Source: Pseudomonas sp. LS-2 (GTDB lineage: Bacteria; Pseudomonadota; Gammaproteobacteria; Pseudomonadales; Pseudomonadaceae). From it: a stretch of 38,166 nucleotides of DNA. How positions within the stretch are numbered: the first letter of the stretch is position 1; each line of letters begins with the position of its first letter. This document shows positions 1 through 8,421 of this stretch, in pieces. The translations under genes were made by a program, and so were the position numbers. The stretch is taken from the NCBI RefSeq assembly GCF_003605735.1, contig NZ_QXTJ01000033.1:244927-283092 (forward strand), written 5' to 3'. The notes below the pieces were generated by a model that ran no database searches, was not told the origin of the DNA, and worked only from the letters and a program-made list of their open reading frames with translations.

Positions 1-199
1 GGTGCATGGGGAGCTTGGCCATGTTCATCTGATGATTCACGGAGCGCACGGCGCGATCTGCCTGCTCCTGCTGGAGCAGATGCTCCAGCAACCATTTTGA
101 TGATGCTGTCGACGCTTCACCTTGGGCCGCCAGTTCTTCCCAGGCGTGCGCCATGCCATGCAAGCGAAGCTCTTTGAGTTCTGCCATCAAGTCACGCAT
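1..199 (-). CDS. istB: IstB-like ATPase of IS21 element (5' part only)
   Basis: This is the first 66 or so codons of IstB, the AAA+ helper ATPase that assists the IstA transposase in target capture. The reading MRDLMAELKELRLHGMAHAW, followed by a helical stretch rich in Leu, Gln and Glu, matches the N-terminal helical region of the family. The Walker motifs lie beyond the window edge. The ATG at 199 overlaps the istA stop codon at 192-194, the usual translationally coupled istA/istB arrangement, and this overlap decides the start. Partial only because of the window boundary; no damage is visible. Confidence 0.8.
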   Translation of the reverse strand, partial: MRDLMAELKELRLHGMAHAWEELAAQGEASTASSKWLLEHLLQQEQADRAVRSVNHQMNMAKLPMH

Positions 200-1700
200 T
201 TCGGCTCTCCTCATCTTTCGCACGCAGTTGGTCGTATCGGGCCGTGTTGGCTGCTGGAGCGACCTTGAGCTGTAGGCTTGTTTCTACGGAAGGCGGCGGC
301 GCCGTGGACGTCAGTCGAGCCAGGACATTCAGGATGTGATCAGCGCTCAAGCTGCCAGACTCGAGCACCAGCTCCACAGCTACCAGAACAGAGTCGAGAC
401 CGCTGATGGGCACCGCAGCCAACACTTGGGTCATGACGCGATCACCGTTAGCGTGACGCCGTAGGCCACGCTTGAGCAGGCGTAATGGCTTGGGTAAATC
501 AGCAAATGGGGCGCCGTTGCGAAGTGCGCCAGGCTTGCGCTCGATCAACGGGATGTAGTGCTGCCAGTCGTAGCTGACTTGGTCTCGATCAAACAGTCGC
601 TCATGACTGGCGATAGTTGTTTCATCAGCAACGACCACAACCCGCGAGGGATATAAACGGCTGCTGACCCACTGACCGACGCGCTCGCAAGGCACTGAGT
701 AACGATTACGCGCGACGCTGATCAGGCAGGTACTGGAGACACGCACTGTGCGTTCGACATAGCCGTCGAAAGCGCTGGGCATCGGCATCATTTCCATCCG
801 TTCCAGCTCCAGAACATCTGCCACTGTAAGCCCCTTATATTGCGGGTGCGGCAGCTCACTCCAGAGAGTACGGCAGCGTTGGCCGAGCCAGACATTCAGC
901 TCATCGAAGGTATGAAACAGGCAGTCTTGAGCATCAAGCCAGATGCGCCGCCGACTGTCCTGGACGTTCTTCTCAACGATTCCTTTTTCCCAGCCCGAAG
1001 CCACGTTGCAGAAGTCTGGGTCGAACAGATAGTGCGCGCACATCACCGAAAACCGGGCATTGACCGTCCGGCCTTTCCCCTTGCTGACCTTGTCGACCGC
1101 TGTCTTCATGTTGTCGTAAATTCCGCGACGCGGCACGCCACCCAATGCTCCAAACGAGCGAGTGTGGGCATCAAACAACATCTCGTGACCTTGGCTGGGA
1201 TAGGCCACCAGCCAAAATGCGCGGCTGGCACAGAGCTTCATGTGGGAGACCTGGATCCGCCTGAACAGCCCGCCGATCAGCAGACCTTCTTCACTCCAGT
1301 CGAACTGGAAAGCCTCGCCCAGCGCGAACGTCAACGGCACAAAGGCTCGCAAGGATTTTCCTTGTTCGCCGCGCCACGCGCGGATGAAGGCGGTCAGTTG
1401 GCTGTAGCCGCCATCGTACCCCTCAGCTTTGATCTGCTCGAAGAGCGCCTTGGCGGTTCTGCGGTTATGTTTTGCCCGAAGCGAATCGGCTTTGAGCGCC
1501 TGCTCCAGTGTTTTGTGGAAAGGACTGAGCTTGTTGAAAGCGGCTTGCCGTTGGTACACCGGTTGTTTGGTTTCGGGGGCCTTGATCCACTTCCGGATCG
1601 TGTTCCTGGACAGGCCAGTACGCTTGGCTATCTGATGCAGCGACAGTTTGTCGCGAAAGTACATCCGCCGAATTTTTCCCATCATTTCCATGCTGATCAC
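192..1700 (-). CDS. istA: IS21-family transposase IstA
   Basis: The 502-residue product has the usual IstA length. An N-terminal helix-turn-helix (about residues 16-38, LSLHQIAKRTGLSRNTIRKW) is followed by a DDE integrase-type core. FDWSEE (about residue 134) holds the first Asp, IYDNMKTAV the second, and the GWEKGIVEKNVQ region the Glu. A C-terminal Mu-transposase-like beta domain (RNRYSVPCERVG) follows. The frame is intact, so the gene may be functional. A second in-frame Met three codons downstream (MEMMGKIRR) could be the real start. It overlaps istB by 8 bp. Confidence 0.9.
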   Translation of the reverse strand: MISMEMMGKIRRMYFRDKLSLHQIAKRTGLSRNTIRKWIKAPETKQPVYQRQAAFNKLSPFHKTLEQALKADSLRAKHNRRTAKALFEQIKAEGYDGGYSQLTAFIRAWRGEQGKSLRAFVPLTFALGEAFQFDWSEEGLLIGGLFRRIQVSHMKLCASRAFWLVAYPSQGHEMLFDAHTRSFGALGGVPRRGIYDNMKTAVDKVSKGKGRTVNARFSVMCAHYLFDPDFCNVASGWEKGIVEKNVQDSRRRIWLDAQDCLFHTFDELNVWLGQRCRTLWSELPHPQYKGLTVADVLELERMEMMPMPSAFDGYVERTVRVSSTCLISVARNRYSVPCERVGQWVSSRLYPSRVVVVADETTIASHERLFDRDQVSYDWQHYIPLIERKPGALRNGAPFADLPKPLRLLKRGLRRHANGDRVMTQVLAAVPISGLDSVLVAVELVLESGSLSADHILNVLARLTSTAPPPSVETSLQLKVAPAANTARYDQLRAKDEESRNA

Positions 1701-1745
1701 CCTGTGTTCTCCTGCTCGGAAAGTGAGCAGAAGCAGTTGAACACC

Positions 1746-1799
1746 TGGGTCAGTTTTCAGTCGGCAGAACAGCCTTTAATGGGTCAGTTTTCGGTCAGC
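1746..1799. repeat. Paired 20-bp subterminal repeats of the IS21 element
   Basis: TGGGTCAGTTTTCAGTCGGC (1746-1765) and TGGGTCAGTTTTCGGTCAGC (1780-1799) differ at two positions and are in direct orientation. They lie just inside the IS end at 1806. IS21 elements characteristically carry such repeated transposase-binding sites at each end. Confidence 0.75.
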
Positions 1800-1806
1800 G
1801 GCAACA

Positions 1807-2218
1807 CCGTATGCAGTGATGGTGCTAAAAGGGAATATTGGGGCCGCTTCTATCGTGCAAGCGGCTACCCGGGACCAGACTGCATTTATACCGGCGGCGC
1901 GAGACTCAGCGAGATCCCTCTGACCGCTCCCTCGCAGTCCGAGATTTCGATAGCTGTAGATTGTCCGGATTGATGGCAGACACTGGTAGATTTCACCCTG
2001 GGGGCGGACTGCGAAGGTGGCGTGGTGCGAAGAGCATTCCAGGGAATGGGTTTCGCTAAGACCACTGCGGCCAGGCCAAGTGCTTAGGGTCTTGCGGACG
2101 ATGTGCGAAGGAGACCATCTTGAGACTGTGACCACCTCAAGAGCTGATAGTAAGCTGCAGGCCAGATAAGGCCTGCGAGCTATGGCTCTCAAATGTCAAA
2201 GCCAGTGCGTTGCTCTTC
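1807..2218. other. Non-coding gap between IS21 end and GMC oxidoreductase
   Basis: About 410 bp with no convincing gene. One leftward open frame crosses the IS end and reads as low-complexity sequence without family resemblance. The only structure noticed is a hairpin at 2157-2176, just past the GMC gene. Confidence 0.5.
2157..2176 (-). terminator. Hairpin downstream of the GMC oxidoreductase gene
   Basis: A perfect 7-bp stem, GCAGGCC/GGCCTGC with a 6-nt loop, lies about 43 nt past the stop of the leftward operon. A second small stem GAGC/GCTC (2177-2188) is next to it. No U-tract follows on the minus strand, so intrinsic termination is uncertain. Confidence 0.3.
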
Positions 2219-3799
2219 TCACCAGTGAGTTTCGATGAGCATCTGTGCGGCACGCTCTCCGATCATCACACACGGAGCCATGGTATTCCCGGTCGTGATG
2301 TCTGGCATGACCGATCCATCAGCGATTCTCAACCTGTCGATTCCATAGACCTTCAACTGACCGTCGACAACTGACATCTCGTCACGGCCCATTTTGGCCG
2401 TACAGGTCTGGTGAAAATAGGTTCCCGCCGCATCGCGTAAAAAGCGGACCAGCGCTTCACCCTTCAGCGGCCCAGGCATAAGCTCACGCTTAACGAACGG
2501 CGCAAGCGTCGAACTGTTCCCCAGATCCCGGCAGATCTCAATCGCCCGAAGCAGCGCGGTCACATCGCGCTCATCACTCAGAAAGTTAGCTTCAATGCGC
2601 AATGGCTCACTCATGCTACGGCCGCCTAGTAGCAACTGCCCTCGACTATGAGGCCGGACTAACCCGGGGGCCAAAGTCCAGGCGAGGGATGGGTCAGCGG
2701 GCAGAGCATATTGAGCACGAGTTACTTCACTGCCAAAGGCACACTCTTCGAGAACCGGCTGCAAGTCAGGTGCAGGAAGATGTGCTGCGCTTTTCCAGAA
2801 AAAGGTGAACTCTGCCGAATTGTTCCGCGGTGCTTGAGGCACCTGGTATTCCCATACGCACCCTGCCACAAGGATGTGATCCTGGAAGTTTTGCCCAATA
2901 CCAGGCAGATGCTGAACGCACTCAATATCATGTGCCGCAAGTTGGGTGCTTGGGCCTATCCCCGACACCATCAGCAACTTGGGCGTATTGATCGCACCCA
3001 GCGACAGCACGACCTCGAGACTGGCGTACGCATTCCAGTGCTGGCCGTCACTATGAATTCGCACGCCAACAGCTTTACGATCTTCAAGAATCACTTGTTC
3101 GACCATGGCTCCAAGCACTACGGTCAGGTTGGGCTGGTCGATTGCAGGTCGCAGATAAGCGCTGGCAACCGATACGCGCTGGGAACCGCCAGTCACAGCA
3201 ACGTTTGGAATACCGCTCGCTCCCTCTCCTTCCATGGCGGCACCGTTGAGGTCTTCGACTCGTTCGATTCCGTATGCCTGAGCTGCCTCGGCTAACGCGA
3301 TTGCGACTGGATTGGGATCCGTAGGCAAGTTGATTTCAAACGGACCATCGGTGCCGCGCCGTTGCGGATCTGCCGGCCCTTGCCACCGTTCAATTCGTTG
3401 GTAGGCCTGTAGCACTGACGCGTAGTTCCAGCCATCATCGCCGGTGGCTTCAGCCCAGTTGTCAAAATCAGAACGATGGCCACGAGCCCAAATCAACCCA
3501 TTGGTGCTGCTACCGCCGCCAAGAACTTTACCCATCGGCAAAGGCGGTGTGCGCCCATTCAGAGCGGCACAGGGTTGCGAGCGAAACTGCCAGTCGCGTT
3601 CCCCACCGATGTTCTTCATCCAAAGTCGTGAATCGGTAACGACTTCAACACGCTCGTCCCCGCCCGCCTCCAACAGCAGGACTTGCACATCCGGGTTGGC
3701 TGCAAGCCGGGCAGCGACTACTCCCCCGGCAGTGCCGCCACCACACACAATAAAATCAAAATTGCGGTTAACAGGCAGATCGTTGTGATACACCGTCAT
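2219..3799 (-). CDS. GMC-family FAD-dependent alcohol/choline-type dehydrogenase
   Basis: A 526-residue flavoprotein of the glucose-methanol-choline oxidoreductase family, oxidising an alcohol to an aldehyde. The N-terminal dinucleotide-binding motif DFIVCGGGTAGGVVAARLA is followed by LLLEAGG and the GMC signature GGGSSTNGLIWARGH (about residues 95-110). The C-terminal FHQTCTAKMG supplies the catalytic His, and TTGNTMAPCVMIGE the second active-site position, here Asn. It is the last gene of the leftward importer operon, 9 bp after the ATPase gene, which suggests that it acts on the imported compound or an early product. The aldehyde dehydrogenase at 6902 could take the next step. The substrate is unknown. 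Confidence 0.85.
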   Translation of the reverse strand: MTVYHNDLPVNRNFDFIVCGGGTAGGVVAARLAANPDVQVLLLEAGGDERVEVVTDSRLWMKNIGGERDWQFRSQPCAALNGRTPPLPMGKVLGGGSSTNGLIWARGHRSDFDNWAEATGDDGWNYASVLQAYQRIERWQGPADPQRRGTDGPFEINLPTDPNPVAIALAEAAQAYGIERVEDLNGAAMEGEGASGIPNVAVTGGSQRVSVASAYLRPAIDQPNLTVVLGAMVEQVILEDRKAVGVRIHSDGQHWNAYASLEVVLSLGAINTPKLLMVSGIGPSTQLAAHDIECVQHLPGIGQNFQDHILVAGCVWEYQVPQAPRNNSAEFTFFWKSAAHLPAPDLQPVLEECAFGSEVTRAQYALPADPSLAWTLAPGLVRPHSRGQLLLGGRSMSEPLRIEANFLSDERDVTALLRAIEICRDLGNSSTLAPFVKRELMPGPLKGEALVRFLRDAAGTYFHQTCTAKMGRDEMSVVDGQLKVYGIDRLRIADGSVMPDITTGNTMAPCVMIGERAAQMLIETHW

Positions 3800-3808
3800 G
3801 ATTCTTCC

Positions 3809-4612
3809 TCAACCCAAAACCGAGTCCAGTGGCTGCAGTTTGGCAATGCGCTGTGCTTCTTCACGGATACTGCCCAGGACATGGCGATATAGCTCCCGAT
3901 AGCCAGGAGCAGTCATGTCATCGCCCCGCGGCCTTGGCAGGTCTATGTCGACGTGTTCTTTGATTCGGCCTGGCTGCGCCGCCATCACGACTACGCGATC
4001 CGACAGGTAAATGGCCTCCTCTACATCGTGAGTGACGAACAGCACGGTAAGCTTGTAGCGTGTCCAGATGCTGGTGAGGAGTTCTTGCATATGCCGACGA
4101 GTCAACGCATCGAGCGCACCAAATGGCTCATCCATCAGTAGAATTTTTGGGCGATATGAGAGGGCTCTTGCGATCGCAACACGCTGTTTCATACCACCCG
4201 ACAACTGCGCGGGATAGCGATCGGCGAACTTCTCGAGACCCACTAATGCGATATGTTCCGCAGCAATCCGTCGGATTTCAGATCCTTTGACGCCAGTGGC
4301 ACGCAGAGCGAACTCGATGTTCTGCTGTGCGGTCAGCCACGGCATCAAGGTGTAGTTCTGAAAAACCACACCGCGATCGCGTCCAGGTGCATCCACCTGT
4401 TTATCATCCACCAAGATGACGCCAAGATCGGCTGGTTGTAGCCCGGCGATTATGGAAAGCAGCGTGCTCTTACCACAGCCAGATGCACCAACCAGCGATA
4501 CAAACTCATTTTCGCGAATGCTTAGGTTGATATCGTTCAAGGCGGTCCAGGCAGAGGGACCTTCACCGAACACTCTGCACAGCCCCTCAACCTTCAATTT
4601 TGCCTTGGTCAT
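3809..4612 (-). CDS. ABC transporter ATPase, SsuB/TauB type
   Basis: A 267-residue ATPase of the nitrate/sulfonate/taurine (NitT/TauT) importer class. Visible motifs: Walker A GASGCGKST (about residues 42-50), Q-loop VVFQNYTLMPW, signature LSGGMKQRVAIARAL, Walker B ILLMDEPFGALD, and the switch His in FVTHD. The phrases MPWLTAQQNI and EPFGALDALTR are typical of SsuB/TauB. The start overlaps the permease stop by 4 bp (ATGA), so the two are translationally coupled. The substrate may be a sulfonate, a pyrimidine-like compound or another small organic molecule; the ATPase does not discriminate. Confidence 0.9.
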   Translation of the reverse strand: MTKAKLKVEGLCRVFGEGPSAWTALNDINLSIRENEFVSLVGASGCGKSTLLSIIAGLQPADLGVILVDDKQVDAPGRDRGVVFQNYTLMPWLTAQQNIEFALRATGVKGSEIRRIAAEHIALVGLEKFADRYPAQLSGGMKQRVAIARALSYRPKILLMDEPFGALDALTRRHMQELLTSIWTRYKLTVLFVTHDVEEAIYLSDRVVVMAAQPGRIKEHVDIDLPRPRGDDMTAPGYRELYRHVLGSIREEAQRIAKLQPLDSVLG

Positions 4613-5514
4613 TTCTGGCCACCTTCAGTGTGTTTGAACAGTCTGCTACCGATCCACTTCATGATTTGATCGGTAATCAAACCCAGCACCCCCAACAAAA
4701 GCACATAGGCAATGATCGTATCGGTCTGAAAGTACCGTTGTGCCACTGTGATCCGATAGCCCAGTCCAGAGGTCGCCGCGACTAGCTCGGCAACCACCAG
4801 CCAAGACCACGACCAGCCAATGCAGATTCGCATGGCATCCCAAATTCCCGGACGCGCCGAGGGCAGCACAATCCGCCACAAGATCGCCGCTCCAGACATT
4901 TCCAAGGTCCGCCCCACATCAATAAAGTCTTTAGGGACGCGCTTAACGTTGTCCTGAACCATCAACACCATCTGGAAAAACGTTCCGATCCAAATGATCA
5001 AATACTTTTGTAGCTCTCCAGTGCCGGTCCACAGGATTGTCAGCGGGACGAATGCAACAACGGGCATGTAGCGGATGAAGTTAACCAGCGGCTCGAGAAG
5101 CGCTTGCATTGAGCGGTACCGACCAATCAGAACTCCTATAGGTAGCGCCAATGCGGCAGACGCACCGAATGCCACCAGGATTCTCCCAGTACTCACCAGC
5201 AAGTCATCCAGCAACTCGCCGCCGATGGCCAGCCGCGTGAGGCGCTCGATCACTTTATCGGGGCTTGGCAAGAACAATGGCTTGACCACACCGCTACGGC
5301 TGATCAGCAGCCACAGCAGAGCGATACCCAAAAAGCCAAGAGTTCCAATCGCAAGGATGCGGATCCGCTCACAGCGAGCCTTGCCAAGCGTTACGCTAGC
5401 GAACTTGTTCGCCGCAAGCAGCGTGGACTGGTCACCAGTGGATACCGGTGCTTTAGGCTGGTCCGCCAGAGTGGCCGGACCTGTCGGCGACGGCCGGGAA
5501 TGAACTACGTTCAT
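4609..5514 (-). CDS. ABC transporter permease, SsuC/TauC type
   Basis: A 301-residue inner-membrane permease of the NitT/TauT class. A polar N-terminal extension of about 45 residues precedes the first membrane segment (IRILAIGTLGFLGIALLWLLI). About six hydrophobic segments follow. The cytoplasmic EAA loop that docks on the ATPase is seen in the region VGRTLEMSGAAILWRIVLP. The start overlaps the binding-protein stop by 4 bp and the end overlaps the ATPase start by 4 bp, so SBP, permease and ATPase form a tightly coupled operon. Confidence 0.9.
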   Translation of the reverse strand: MNVVHSRPSPTGPATLADQPKAPVSTGDQSTLLAANKFASVTLGKARCERIRILAIGTLGFLGIALLWLLISRSGVVKPLFLPSPDKVIERLTRLAIGGELLDDLLVSTGRILVAFGASAALALPIGVLIGRYRSMQALLEPLVNFIRYMPVVAFVPLTILWTGTGELQKYLIIWIGTFFQMVLMVQDNVKRVPKDFIDVGRTLEMSGAAILWRIVLPSARPGIWDAMRICIGWSWSWLVVAELVAATSGLGYRITVAQRYFQTDTIIAYVLLLGVLGLITDQIMKWIGSRLFKHTEGGQK

Positions 5515-6521
5515 GGCACTGCCCTTACAAAACGGTCATCGACAATGCCTTGCGTGGGAACGTTGGCCTGCAGAATCTTCGACAGCACGGCCGCCTGGGA
5601 GACTTCAGGCAGCACCTTGGCTCCGAAATCACTGGCCAGCGATGTTTTGTTTTCTGCAACGTCATAAAATTGCACGCCGTTGAACGCAGTCTCCAGTTCT
5701 TCGACTGGACTTCCTACACCCGATGCGATCACTTCCCTACCCGCCTTCACATCCTGTTTGTAAACGCTCATGGCGTCCTTCCACGATTTGATGAGGGCCA
5801 TGATCTGTCCCGGCTTTTCTTTGAGCGCCTTGTCGCTGACAACCAAAACGTCGCTGATTAGTCCCGGCGCCTCACCGGCGGTGTAGATAAGTTTGGCATT
5901 CTTGTTCTGCGCCATAGCGGCGCTCAGGTACGGTTCGTACGTCACAGCCACCGGTACTCGGCCTGCGACCAGTGCAGAACCCGCCTGCGCAGCGGGCATT
6001 GGAACTCGCTCTATGTCAGCCAGAGAAAGACCGTTTTTCGCTAGAGCGTGGTTGAGCAAAATGTCGCTGGTCGAACTTTCTTCGTAAGCTACCTGCTTAC
6101 CTTTGAGGTCGGCGACAGACTTGACGTTATCCGCAACGATGGCGTCGGCCGCAAGGCTGTAGTCGAGTAGCAGTACGATCTTGAGTCCAATGCCGTTCTC
6201 GATCAGTTGCAACGCTGTATGCGCTGGAATGTTCATAAAATCGATTCGGCCGCTGGCAAACGCCGCCATCCGGTCCTTGTCTTCGGTGAAGCTAACAAGC
6301 TTGACGTTTTGCAGACCGTTCTTTTTATACAACCCTTTTTTCTCGGCGATGATCCAAGGGCCGTATCCAATCCAGGGATTCATCCCAAGATCTATCGCGC
6401 CCGGCTCAACAGCTTGACTCGCCAGATCATTGGCCCAAGTTGTTGCTGGAGACAGCACGCAAGCCAGCGCTGAAAACGCGCAAAACATCAGTCGATTACG
6501 CAGAACGGACACTACGGACAT
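5511..6521 (-). CDS. Periplasmic substrate-binding protein, SsuA/TauA/NMT1-like
   Basis: A 336-residue binding protein of the NMT1/SsuA-like group. The N-terminus has a Sec signal peptide: basic Arg residues, then the hydrophobic run LMFCAFSALACVL, with cleavage probably near TTWA. Typical phrases follow: GMNPWIGYGPWIIAEKKGLY, DRMAAFASGRIDF, and DLKGKQVAYEESSTSDILL. Members bind taurine, alkanesulfonates, nitrate, or thiamine-pyrimidine precursors; no ligand can be assigned. It is the first gene of the leftward operon running to 2219. Two copies of the cluster's GGYATRCC palindrome lie upstream, the nearer one 97 bp from the start codon. Confidence 0.85.
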   Translation of the reverse strand: MSVVSVLRNRLMFCAFSALACVLSPATTWANDLASQAVEPGAIDLGMNPWIGYGPWIIAEKKGLYKKNGLQNVKLVSFTEDKDRMAAFASGRIDFMNIPAHTALQLIENGIGLKIVLLLDYSLAADAIVADNVKSVADLKGKQVAYEESSTSDILLNHALAKNGLSLADIERVPMPAAQAGSALVAGRVPVAVTYEPYLSAAMAQNKNAKLIYTAGEAPGLISDVLVVSDKALKEKPGQIMALIKSWKDAMSVYKQDVKAGREVIASGVGSPVEELETAFNGVQFYDVAENKTSLASDFGAKVLPEVSQAAVLSKILQANVPTQGIVDDRFVRAVP

Positions 6522-6617
6522 AGCAAATTCCTCATCGGGGATTGGGTTGCCTGGCTCAAACCAGGCAGGCTAATGACTCGTTTCACTCGTCGCACGGTTA
6601 CGACCACAGCAAAGCAA

Positions 6618-6629
6618 GTGGTATGCCAC
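6618..6629. promoter_or_regulatory. MarR-type operator candidate, promoter-proximal site of the SBP operon
   Basis: GTGGTATGCCAC lies in the longer context AAGCAAGTGGYATGCCACAT, which recurs at 16481 and 20509 at the same kind of position, 56-97 bp upstream of a leftward operon. This is repetition seen directly; that it binds the MarR protein encoded at 16897 is inference. Confidence 0.65.
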
Positions 6630-6772
6630 ATTTTTCTGCAGGGTCTACTTACCCTCGGAAAAATGCCTCATCCGACCTGAGAGTCCACACACGCGCGCAT
6701 TCCATTCATTGAGCGGAACCATAGCGGGATCCAGACGTGCAGATGCATGCAACATCTCGGCGCACAATAAAT

Positions 6773-6784
6773 GTGGCATGCCTC
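6773..6784. promoter_or_regulatory. MarR-type operator candidate, distal site / aldehyde dehydrogenase side
   Basis: GTGGCATGCCTC sits in the AT-flanked near-palindrome ATAAATGTGGCATGCCTCTT. It is 155 bp centre to centre from the 6618 site and about 117 bp before the aldehyde dehydrogenase ATG. It may control the rightward gene, or both directions. Confidence 0.55.
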
Positions 6785-6901
6785 TTATTAGCTCATCGAT
6801 ACTTGGATTGAATCCACCAGATAGCCCGCAGTTAAAGGCCTTTTGGCATAGGTACGGTTTGTGCATTGACCCCCATCTCAATTCACATATGAGTCTGAAC
6901 C

Positions 6902-8365
6902 ATGAACTCTCCAGATCACGCCGCTACAACCCACCCTTTCTATATCAACGGTCAGTGGCGTCTTGGCTCCAGCAACGAAGTGGATCAGGACTTCAACCCT
7001 GCAACATTGGAATGCATCGGTCTGATTGCTCAAGCAAGCCCTGCAGATGTGGAAGATGCCATTTCTGCTGCTTATGCAGCTCGGCTGGCCTGGGCAGACG
7101 TTTTGGTCGGTGATCGTGAGGCTCTGCTGCTGAAGGCCGCGGATATTTTTCTTGCACGAGCCGATGAACTGCGGGACTTGCTGATCGCTGAAACCGGCTC
7201 AACTTTTCTGAAAGCACCTTGGGAGATTTCCTACGCCGTAGCGTGTCTCCGCAGTGCGGCTGCCTGCACCCGCCAGGCATATGGCCAGACCTTCCCGGCG
7301 TGCTCGCCGGGCCAAATCGGTATGACTACCCGCTCCCCTCTCGGAGTCATTGCCGGTATTGCACCGTTCAACTCCCCTCTACTGTTGTCGATGAAAAAAA
7401 TCGCCTTCGCGCTGGCTGCCGGAAACACTTTCATCCTCAAGCCCTCAGAACTGGCGCCTTTGATTTGCTTGAAGATCGCTGAGGTTTTCGAAGAGGCAGG
7501 GTTGCCGGCTGGAGTGTTCAGCGTCTTGCCGGGTTCGGCGTCAATTGTCGGAGAGCGTCTGGTGAGCGATCCGCGCATTCGCATGGTCACGTTTACCGGC
7601 TCCAACAAAGTAGGTCGCTTGATTGCCGCGGAAGCCGGCAAACACATGAAGAAAGTGTGTCTTGAGATGGGGGGCAAGAGCCCATTGGTAGTATTGGCCG
7701 ATGCTGATCTGGACTATGCGGTGGATGCAGCGGCTTTTGGGGTGTTCTTTCACCAAGGCCAGGTATGCATGGCGAACTCGCGGATCATCGTCGAAGATTC
7801 GCTCTACGAGACCTTCTGCAAGGCATTCGCCGCCAAAGCAAAAACCATCAAAGTTGGCGACCCGCGCGATCCCGCGACGGTCATCGGGCCTTTGATCAGA
7901 CCGCAACAATGCACCTTCATCAAAGGCCAACTTGAGGATGCGTTAGGCAAAGGTGCTCGTCTATTAGCAGGCGGCAGCCACGAAGGCCCCTATTTTCAGG
8001 CGACTGTCCTGGCGGATGTTGATCCGACTATGGCCATCTACGATGAAGAGTCGTTCGGTCCCGTAACTACGATCTATCGCGCCGACAGCTTCGAGCATGC
8101 AGTCGCGCTGGCCAACGACACGCAATACGGCTTGAGCGCAGCAATCATCACTAATGACTTGCAGAAAGCTATGGCGTTCTCTCAGCGTTCACACGCAGGC
8201 ATGGTTCATATCAATGACACGACGATTTCTGACGAGCCGCACATCGCGTTCGGCGGTACTCAAGCCAGTGGGTTTGGTCGCGAGGGAGGAATGGCGTCCA
8301 TGGACGAGATGAGCGAGGTGAAATGGATCACAGTGCAAATGGGTAAACGCGAGTTTCCGTTCTAA
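6902..8365 (+). CDS. NAD(P)-dependent aldehyde dehydrogenase, aromatic-aldehyde (vanillin/benzaldehyde) type
   Basis: A 487-residue aldehyde dehydrogenase, oxidising an aldehyde to a carboxylate in the cytoplasm. Visible: APFNSP with Asn157, the cofactor Lys in FILKPSE (about 180), FTGSNKVG, general base Glu255 in LEMGGKSP, nucleophile Cys289 in GQVCMANSR, and ESFGP. The C-terminal stretch MVHINDTTISDEPHIAFGG followed by SGFGREGG is characteristic of the vanillin/salicylaldehyde dehydrogenase branch. That suggests an aromatic or similar aldehyde. It is transcribed alone to the right, divergent from the importer/GMC operon, and probably handles the aldehyde made by the GMC enzyme. The ATG at 6902 has no strong ribosome binding site. 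Confidence 0.9.
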   Translation: MNSPDHAATTHPFYINGQWRLGSSNEVDQDFNPATLECIGLIAQASPADVEDAISAAYAARLAWADVLVGDREALLLKAADIFLARADELRDLLIAETGSTFLKAPWEISYAVACLRSAAACTRQAYGQTFPACSPGQIGMTTRSPLGVIAGIAPFNSPLLLSMKKIAFALAAGNTFILKPSELAPLICLKIAEVFEEAGLPAGVFSVLPGSASIVGERLVSDPRIRMVTFTGSNKVGRLIAAEAGKHMKKVCLEMGGKSPLVVLADADLDYAVDAAAFGVFFHQGQVCMANSRIIVEDSLYETFCKAFAAKAKTIKVGDPRDPATVIGPLIRPQQCTFIKGQLEDALGKGARLLAGGSHEGPYFQATVLADVDPTMAIYDEESFGPVTTIYRADSFEHAVALANDTQYGLSAAIITNDLQKAMAFSQRSHAGMVHINDTTISDEPHIAFGGTQASGFGREGGMASMDEMSEVKWITVQMGKREFPF

Positions 8366-8372
8366 ACCTGAT

Positions 8373-8409
8373 CAAGCGGCGAACATCAGTGGTTGTTGCT
8401 CGCCGCTTG
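8373..8409. terminator. Convergent-gene hairpin after aldehyde dehydrogenase
   Basis: A perfect 10-bp stem, CAAGCGGCGA (8373-8382) with TCGCCGCTTG (8400-8409), 17-nt loop. It lies between two convergent genes that end at 8365 and 8422. It could act in either direction, but neither side has a clear T-tract. Confidence 0.45.
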
Positions 8410-8421
8410 GCCTGGATGAGA

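Larger units (their letters stand above)
1..1806 (-). mobile_element. IS21-family insertion sequence, istA-side end (partial)
   Basis: The element carries istA and the beginning of istB, read leftward, and is cut by the window start. Its outer end is placed at about 1806. Read inward on the minus strand from there, the sequence begins TGTTGCCGCTGACCGAAAAC, which fits the TG...CA termini of IS21 elements. Two near-identical 20-bp repeats lie just inside this end (1746-1765 and 1780-1799), as expected for IS21 multiple transposase-binding sites. The other end and the target duplication are outside the window. Confidence 0.85.
6522..6901. promoter_or_regulatory. Divergent promoter region between importer operon and aldehyde dehydrogenase
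   Basis: A 380-bp non-coding gap between two divergent transcription units. It contains the two GGYATRCC palindromes listed separately. No gene was recognised in it. Confidence 0.6.

Noticed and set aside
840..1973. Long rightward open frame (377 codons)
   Set aside because: It is antisense to istA and runs across the IS end; the protein has no family resemblance, and istA is clearly the real gene.
1776..2192. Leftward frame of 138 codons in the gap after the IS21 end
   Set aside because: It crosses the IS terminus, has no recognisable domain and no ribosome binding site.
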